From contig JAJIRX010000811.1 of NCBI GenBank assembly GCA_023853785.1, forward strand, positions 186,001 through 250,000: a stretch of 64,000 nucleotides of DNA, given 5' to 3'. The notes beneath the pieces were generated by a model. It saw only the letters and a list, made by a program, of their open reading frames with translations. It did no database searches and was not told the origin of the DNA. The stretch is from Psilocybe azurescens (lineage: Eukaryota > Basidiomycota > Agaricomycetes > Agaricales > Agrocybaceae). Position 1 is the first letter of the stretch. Each line of letters begins with the position of its first letter. The position numbers and the translations under genes are program-made. This document shows positions 57,552-64,000 of this stretch, piece after piece.

Positions 57552-58650
57552 TTGAACGTAACATGTCTATCGAACAGGTCACCAGGTTTTTGAAGTGCCA
57601 ACTTGCAGGCCTAGCGTGCCAACCGCAAACTAGCGCGCACTTGCGCAAATCCATTTTTTGTGTGCACTAAGCACTTTCGTGATTAACGTACCCTATTCAC
57701 TGTACCATCGTTATAAAAAGGTTAAACAAGTTAAAATTTCATTGAAAAGCACACAGACTATTACATAGAACTGTATATAGAGGCATAAATCGAATGCGCT
57801 CAGAGTTCATTAGCGCATAGCTTGCGGCACTGAAATGCGCTAGCGCAGAAGTTGAGTGCGCTAATTTGCATTAGCGGGAAGGGTAGTCAAGTGCGTTTTC
57901 GTAGGGCGATGAAAAACGCTCCCAACTCAAAAATTCAAAAGACTTTATATTTACCAATAATGACTACTCTTTGAGTATTTGTGTCAAGCCGAGTATTAAG
58001 CGCTGAAGTTATGTTGAAAAGCTTCATGACATGTTACATGAGAGAAAATTTGACCGAATCGATACTTCAAGGCTAATAATTTCAATCTCACCCGGTGCTG
58101 CGGAGAGTTGTTCCGAATCCTGTACTGCACATAATCGGCCTGACCTCCAAGTAGACTCGACCAAGACTTGGCATTCTAATACAGCAACGCCTGCGTTGTT
58201 ACTCCCAATACTACACTCTCGACCGAAACATCCCTTTTTATGCAAAAAAATAAGTGGATTGCATGTCCCCGGATATCTGAAATATCAGATCTGGAGTGTG
58301 GCGTGGTCTTTCATCTGCATGTTCTCCTTGTCTTTCACCCCATAAGATCGAATAGTTTTCTGACCCTCTGCCTTATAGAGCGGACGTTTGCATGATGTTG
58401 CGGACGTCAGAGTCTCTGTCTTGGGTTTTGGATTCACGAAAGCAAACCTCCTATCATCTTTAAACGTGGTTCAGGTTGTTAAACATCGTAATAAACGACG
58501 TCGACGACTCAAAGCTTTCTCCTGTCAGGAGTATACCTCCTAAACCAACTCTAGTATAAATTAACATGTCAAGATTGTAGATTCACCGTCCCACCTTCAT
58601 CAACTACAAGTACGTTACTGCACACCAATTACTACTCCGTCTACTTCACC
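57552..58650. other. Intergenic region with GCGCTA-rich inverted motifs
   Basis: Between 57600 and 57910 the motifs TAGCGC and GCGCTA recur at least eight times, including the palindrome GCGCTAGCGC (57837..57846). A degenerate inverted pair (57624..57640 and 57853..57869) may mark another small element. The right part should hold the promoter of the CFEM gene. Confidence 0.4.
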
Positions 58651-59392
58651 ATGCGATTCGCCGCTCTCTCTATCACTGTCTTGGCTGCTATCTTCTCTGC
58701 GTCTGCGTTCGTTGTTTCTCTCGATGCTCGTGATGGAAATGGCGGCGGCAACAATGGCGGGAACCGAGGTGGGAACAACGGGGCGGAGGAGGCGGCGGCG
58801 GGAATAATGGAGGAAGTTTTGGCGGGGTGGAAGTGGAGGGAACGAGGGAAACAATGGTAACGGAGGGGGATATGATGGAGGGAACAGCGGCGGGAATAAC
58901 GGTGAAGATTATGGAGGAGGTGTGGGCAACGGCGGGGGCAACAATGAAGGGGGAACGGAGGACCCAATGGTGGGAGCGGCAATTACGGCGGCTCGAATGG
59001 CCCAGGCAACAATGGGGGAAATGGATATGGCGGGAATGGCAATGGTGGGGAATTTGGCGGCGGCAACACCTGGCCTCGTACGTTCCTTTGCTCCCTTTCA
59101 TTCATTTACAGGTTTCTTACACCCTTCCTTGTCACCAGAATGCTCGTCCGACAACTGCTTTAGGAACAATTACGAATGTTCTCCGTTTGACTATCGCTGC
59201 CTCTGCTCCAATAACCAATGGATCACGGACACTAGGAGTTGCTTCGGCCAGTATTGCTCTGGTGACGACTATCAATACTCTTGGAACAGCGCTTCGAGGT
59301 CCTGCAGAGACGCTGTACGCTCTTCACTCGATGACATACGCTTTTGTTGCTAACGTCTCTGTTTTCAGGGCTATCCAAACGCTTGGCACTAA
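58651..59392 (+). CDS. Secreted Gly/Asn-rich protein with C-terminal CFEM domain
   Basis: Three exons: 58651..59077, 59139..59314 and 59369..59392. The signal peptide (LSITVLAAIFSASAF) is followed by about 125 residues of GGNNGG/GNGG-type repeats and then a CFEM domain with eight Cys in the usual order: CSSDNC, YEC, DYRCLC, RSCFGQYC and SRSC. The Asp before CLC is the residue that binds haem in Csa2-type CFEM proteins. Three G runs are one base short (58780..58783, 58824..58827, 58949..58953). With three bases added, the repeat region stays Gly/Asn-rich and the total becomes 630 nt (209 aa), ending AGYPNAWH. No GPI-type hydrophobic tail. Possible roles are haem or iron handling or a cell-wall component; unproven. 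Confidence 0.85.
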
Positions 59393-59962
59393 ATGCTTTG
59401 CCACTTAATGTTATCTTATTATTTCATCTCGAGTCATACACCATATCAATACGCGAAGTTTGTAACTCATAGTTTTTGGATAATTCATTTATTGTCTTTA
59501 TCTTCATGTCTTCGTGTCTGATCACAAGATTTCTTTAATGAGCAGCAGTTTTGAGTCACAGTTGTCTGATTTCCGCTCATAAAGATTGGCATGTACTTAT
59601 ACTCGATTAGAAATCCGCAACACTAGAAGAACTCATCTTCATGGGAAACAGAGGATCAACTTTACGGATAGGCATTTCATTCAATGACAATCTCAGCCAA
59701 AGCATGGAGTATCCGTCGACTTATAAGTAGTATGCGTAATAGAAGAAGATACCATTGAGTGTGATCATTGGTATAGGCGACCTACGGTTGAAATGGGCAC
59801 ATTTACATAGTCCAAGCACTGAAGACTAAACGTTATCGAATTAGGGAATGATTACTCAAAACGGTAGCTATCCGTAAATATATAAAGCTACTACTGATAA
59901 TATCAAAGCTATTCATAAGGTTCATTAGGTACGCGCCTTTAAATCCTTGTGGAATCTTTTGG
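59393..59962. other. Intergenic between convergent genes
   Basis: AT-rich tail-to-tail stretch between the CFEM gene and the P450 gene. No supported coding frame. Confidence 0.45.
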
Positions 59963-62079
59963 CTACTCGGTCGTAGATGGAACATCGACTAGAAGAGCCA
60001 ATGAGCCAGCGGAACGTGGCCTCAGTCTCAAAGTAAACGGCTCAGGAGTGCTAGGCATCAAAATATCGTTATACGCTGCAGATCACAGCAAAAGAAGATG
60101 ACGAGCACATACGTAAGAGTTCCTGGTGTATACGAATAGGTTGGTAACACTTCTTTTCCGTTCTCATCGAGACCGGGGAGGATATCACACGTAGCCAACG
60201 TGGTGGCGATGATAGCGAACAGTGTCCCCTCCGCAAAGTGTATGCCGGGGCAAACACGCCTACCAAAACCAAAAACAAGGTCTGTCACCTTTACCATCTC
60301 TGAGTCTGATCCTTTGTAGCGCTCTGGATTGGAAGTCCATCGGCCGAGGATATGCTTCAGGGTCATGGAGCATACCCCTGATGGTATGATTAGCGAATAA
60401 CGCTGAGGAAGCTAGCCTTTTAGAGAGTAAGCGCACCAAACGTTCGGTAAAATCGTCGCTCCTTTAGGAATGTCATAACCGTCGTAAACATCGTCCTGGG
60501 TAACGGCGTGAGGGATGCCTGGAAAACGCGTCAGCCCGGATTAAACAGATGTGGTTAACGTGGAAAACCGACCGAGCGGTGCAGCAGGACTCCATCGGTA
60601 CGTCTCTGCCAAGATACTCCTAATATACGGTAGTTCTGACTTATCCGCGATGGAAGGCAGTCGATCCTTGCCTATGACGGAGTCGATCTCAGCTTGAGCT
60701 TGAGCTTGTACCTTTGGATTGAGTAGCATGGCCATATAGAATGTTAAGGCGGAGGACATGTTCTATAAGATTCCGTCAAGAATGCACGTTTAGTATAATG
60801 AAATGCTTACAGTGTCCAGACCACCTCCAAACACACATGAAGCCGCCCAAAGCAGAGTCTTTTCGTCGTCTTCGGGCATTTTACCACCAGCATCTTGTAG
60901 ATATCTTCCACAGAGATTGGGCACGAGGGATTTTCCGGTGTCCTGGAAGAAATGAAGAAAATAAACGCACAGAAGCTTGTAAACAAAGAAAACGTACAAG
61001 ATTGGATTTGCACCAGTCAAAGATATTCATGGTCGAATCGAAGAAAATTTTGTTCCATTCCTCAGCCGTCTTTAAGAATCCCGAGCCTGGCATCCAACGT
61101 GGCATATACTTTACTGGTAAGAACGTGACGGGCGTCAATCAAGATAATGATGGTTAATCACTCAAGCGAAAGACGCACATGCAGGGATGAAGTCCACCAG
61201 AAAGGTGCCAGGCGCCGTAGCCTTACTGAAATTTGTCATTGCAACCAATACAACGGTCAAATAAGGGTCGTCCTCAGATTGAATATAGTATCCATATGTT
61301 ACCCTCATTATAATGATGGCTATTCTCCTGCTCAGTTTTTAAAGCAAAGATTAAGCTCAGAAAGATAACAACATGAATTGCCCACTAACAGCTTGACCTC
61401 GGAAAATAACTTGTTCGGCTCTTGAAGTAAAGTGCGTACCAGGAAGGCAGCTTCCTTTTCTTGAAGAGAAAAATACCGCGGGGTCATCCCAAGACTAAAA
61501 TCTTGTGCGACGAGCCGACGCTGCCTTCTCCAGTTCTCGCCGTACGGCTGGAGCGCGAACGGTTCATCGTAGTGTACACTTTCATAAATCTGATTAAAAG
61601 TATAGCGAGAAAAAGGCATTTTCAAATACTCACAGATCGCCTGCAAAGACCTAGATAATCGGAATGGTTGTCGAAAATTAGCCTCGGTCACAGACTGCAG
61701 CGGACTCACGAAGTGTGGTCGGTCAGAGTAAATGGAGGAGCGCTTATCCAACAACTCTTTCGCAATCTTGGCAGAATTTATGATAATATGTGATTTCCCC
61801 AAGATATCGATGTGCATAATGTTTCCTGGAACAGGATGAGTATATTCGAAAGACCACACTTATGGTAAACGCACCGTATGTCTTCTTCCACTCCGTGAAC
61901 CGAAGCCAAGGATGGCCTTTCGGCATTTGGTGAACGTTACCAATTAGTGGCAGACGGCGTGGCCCAGGAGGAAGGCGTTTCCCTCGCACCATGGATACAG
62001 CATAGCAGAGAATGCAGAAAATTAGGCCACCAAGAAATGCTGGAGCGGGCATCACAGATGTGGGAGAAAGACGTTCCAT
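59963..62079 (-). CDS. Cytochrome P450 monooxygenase
   Basis: Minus strand, many exons. ATG 62079 begins a membrane anchor (FLGGLIFCILCYAVSMV) and the Pro-rich hinge LPPGPRRLPLIGNVHQMP. P450 landmarks follow: ALQPYGENWRRQRRL (helix C), ATAPGTFLVDFIPALKYMPR, the I-helix FGGGLDT, the K-helix ExxR in LAETYRWSP, IPHAVTQDDVYDGYDIPKG, FNPERYKG and the haem loop FGFGRRVCPGIHFAEGTLF with the axial Cys. It ends TTPEPFTLRLRPRS. Frame slips: one base too many in CC (GG on +, 60331..60332) just before NPERYKG, and probably one T short near 61607. It resembles the CYP group annotated as O-methylsterigmatocystin oxidoreductase-like in basidiomycetes; ER-bound, substrate unknown. Confidence 0.92.
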
Positions 62080-62835
62080 CGCGTAAGACACGGCGAAGTC
62101 AAAATCCAGATCTATATATTATTTATATTTGGAAAAAGCCCCAGGTTCCGGAAAGCCTTAGCTAGTGGCGTTCTTTTGTATCTGTCGTGCGCATATCAGC
62201 CGATCTTTTACAGGGTATTTTGAATTCGACGGGCTCATATTGGACAACCACACTCCTTCTAGTGTATATACATTTGGAGACTGAGCTGGGCTAATTTCGG
62301 CACCAGAAATGACACATGTTGACAGTGGCAACCAAGGCCGGCGGAACAGACGATAACGCATCGTACCAAATCGTGCCTTCGATGACCAAATCGTATTCTG
62401 ACAGAGCAAAGTGAACAAACTAGGCACAAGAATGAGAAAATAGTGGAGCGAACCCCAAGAAGCTCTCATATTTCTGTTTAGTATACGCGACTAAAGGCTA
62501 AAGTGAACACGGACCGTTCCTGCGCTGCAGATGCGTGGCAAACGAATGGCACTGGTAGAGAAGTCCTGACAAACAGTGACTGAGAGAGAGTAGAAAGGAG
62601 TACATTGACAAGATTACTATTATACGTACTAACGTAATATGTATATTGAGGTACACTTGAACAGAATAGCGATAACAAATGTGGTATGTAAAATCTAAAA
62701 GTCCCATAAAATGATGCCTATCGAAACATATCCTTGCGGCAAAGACCGAAAATGACGTGCAGAACTCAACGTGTTAGCGTTGCATGAAGCCTCATCGGGA
62801 AAATGGGTATGTGGAGGCCCTCGCAATTCAGTCCC
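62080..62835. other. Region upstream of the P450 gene, no gene seen
   Basis: It lies between the P450 start and the 3' end of the next minus-strand gene. Short frames only; should contain the P450 promoter. Confidence 0.4.
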
Positions 62836-64000
62836 TTAGTATGGACAAGACACAGTCGATTTGCCATGTCCTCCAATTGATGATTGGAAAGGGTTTGATA
62901 ACGCATGTGAAGTTCCACGAGGTTGTGGGTATATATTGCGGCCTTGTGGACGCTGATGTTGTGGGCCAGAACCTTCAGCGCGAATGGGTATATTGCTCGC
63001 CGGTGTATGTGGGCAGAGGCTGGCAGCCATGGGATTGGCTAAAGAAGCATGAGATGCCCGGCGTGAGTTGGCAGCATTCGGTGTGGGCGTCGATAAACCC
63101 TGAGCATGAGGCTTCGTGGAAGCGAATGTCGAGGAAGCATCCAATGTCTGCGCTCGCGCTCGAGTGATGAATCTGCTTGCCATCGATAACGATTATTAAA
63201 AAATTAGCCATCGTTCTCAACAAAATCGGATGAAGACAATAAACGCACGTTCCAGCTTTGATCAACTCGGTTAACCTCGGGTGCTTTTTCGCCTGCAGCA
63301 TGAAAAGCCCCGTTCCCATAACACCGGAATTGGCCATTTCAAAATGAGGCCAAGTGGTTGGTAAAGAGGCAGTAATAGGTCCCGTGTGGTGGTCTTTTGT
63401 GGACCGGTAGGTAGTCGACGATCGTAAGCTTGCATAGCCGTTGTATCTATTGCTGTGGCCATTTCCGTGGCCATCGCCTAAAATTATACGTTCGAGTGAA
63501 GGGTTCACACTCACTCGGAGGATAACCTCGTTCCACACACTCGGGAGAAGCGTGGAGAAGGTATGGAGCTTAGGGCGAGTACTCAGGGATTGCGTAAGGG
63601 CAGTGATAGGCCCTTGCTGGAATGGTGTCTCACGCGAAGGTTGAGTTTCACTGGAACTATGAAGCGTCATTCCCGAATCGTCAGATGCACGGAAGGCGAT
63701 ATCTGCATATTCCTGTGCAATAAAAAGCATTTCATGAGCACGATAATAATAGCGGGGGTGTGTTATCATACCAATTGATTCCAATTAACCATGGCATTGG
63801 CGATCTCCGACAATACATACTGCGGCTTCGGCCTCGTGATGTACACATCGTTAGGCTTACGAACCACGATGTGCGTCAAAGCTGCGAGCTCCTTCAAACC
63901 CTCACAGAATTCTTCGGCATCAAGATCGCGGATTGGCCCACTCGCACCAGATAGCTGCGTGGAGTCCAGGGTGAGGTCAAGAAATCTAATAGATCCGCTA
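62836..64000 (-). CDS. F-box-type protein of an Agaricomycete family (5' end beyond the window)
   Basis: Three minus-strand exons are visible: from the right edge to 63772, 63249..63712 and 62836..63172, joined by canonical introns in phase. They encode LTLDSTQLSGASGPIRDLDA, AALTHIVVRKPNDVYITRPK, EIANAMVNWNQLEYADIAFR, LSTRPKLHTFSTLLPSVWNE, LRVSVNPSLERIILGDG, a Ser/Thr/Arg-rich stretch and a long Pro/Ser/Asn-rich, probably disordered C-terminus ending TVSCPY. The THxVVRKPNxVYxTxPxP and LPSVWNEVILRVSVNPSLERI blocks look like the LRR-like half of F-box-associated proteins in mushrooms. The F-box itself would lie outside the window. Family call moderately sure. Confidence 0.6.

Noticed and set aside
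13382..62079. A secondary-metabolite gene cluster
   Set aside because: No polyketide synthase, NRPS or terpene synthase backbone is present; the single P450 and the oxidases do not make a cluster on their own.
1..64000. Search for tRNA genes, rRNA and CRISPR arrays
   Set aside because: No T-loop-like GTTCRANNC with matching cloverleaf arms, no rRNA core sequence and no regularly spaced repeats were noticed; a tRNA scan was not possible.

Overview
The window looks like nuclear DNA of an Agaricomycete (mushroom-forming or wood/litter-decay basidiomycete). Genes are dense and on both strands, and nearly all are cut by short introns (about 45-70 nt, GT..AG). The families fit as well: DUF6533/DUF6534-type membrane proteins, CAP10/GT90 and GT18 glycosyltransferases, a glyoxal-oxidase-type copper radical oxidase, a GMC oxidoreductase with a C-terminal CBM1, a CFEM protein and large-family F-box proteins. 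I see no rRNA, tRNA, CRISPR or bacterial-type operon. All calls come from reading frames, splice signals and remembered family motifs; no database was searched.

Layout. 0.6-4.6 kb: two basidiomycete multi-pass membrane genes (one minus, one plus) and a fragment of an unknown gene. 5.1-5.9 kb: a small cupin protein. 6.9-8.0 kb: an uncharacterised, disrupted gene. 8.7-10.9 kb (minus): a CAP10/GT90 glycosyltransferase. 11.5-12.6 kb: an F-box-like protein. 12.8-13.2 kb (minus): a small unknown gene. 13.4-14.6 kb: a seven-bladed lactonase. 17.8-18.9 kb: a GPR1/FUN34/YaaH acetate permease. 21.0-23.0 kb: a secreted BBE-like FAD oxidase. 24.5-25.8 kb: a DUF6533-type membrane protein. 26.6-28.2 kb (minus): a GT-B-like type II membrane glycosyltransferase. 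29.1-31.6 kb: a membrane-anchored glyoxal oxidase. 32.4-34.4 kb: a GT18 (MGAT5-like) transferase. 34.6-37.2 kb (minus): the GMC oxidoreductase-CBM1. 39.3-41.9 kb: an MCT-type transporter. 42.0-43.5 kb (minus): a delta-9 desaturase fused to cytochrome b5. 45.7-47.2 kb: a secreted SMP-30/lactonohydrolase. 48.2-50.2 kb (minus): a CAX Ca2+/H+ exchanger. 51.3-54.4 kb (minus): a DUR3 urea symporter. 56.8-57.6 kb: an intronless conserved unknown. 58.7-59.4 kb: a Gly-rich CFEM protein. 60.0-62.1 kb (minus): a cytochrome P450. 62.8 kb to the right edge (minus): the 3' part of an F-box-type gene.

Three secreted or surface oxidoreductases (copper radical oxidase, GMC-CBM1, BBE-like FAD oxidase), two lactone hydrolases and a P450 fit a saprotroph that oxidises plant-cell-wall sugars and aldehydes, makes H2O2 and opens the resulting lactones. 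The genes are separated by unrelated ones, so this is a shared lifestyle rather than a clear co-regulated cluster.

Two window-wide features affect every annotation. First, about fourteen otherwise well-preserved genes carry single-base frameshifts, nearly always at short homopolymers (G4, G5, C5, T6 and similar), while their splice sites and conserved motifs are intact. This is the pattern of an unpolished long-read assembly, so I do not call these genes pseudogenes. Second, several genes need extremely short internal exons (6, 7, 12, 13, 13 and 22 nt), which standard gene callers would miss. Three candidate terminal-inverted-repeat or fold-back elements lie in the larger gaps near 45.1, 45.3 and 55.5 kb.
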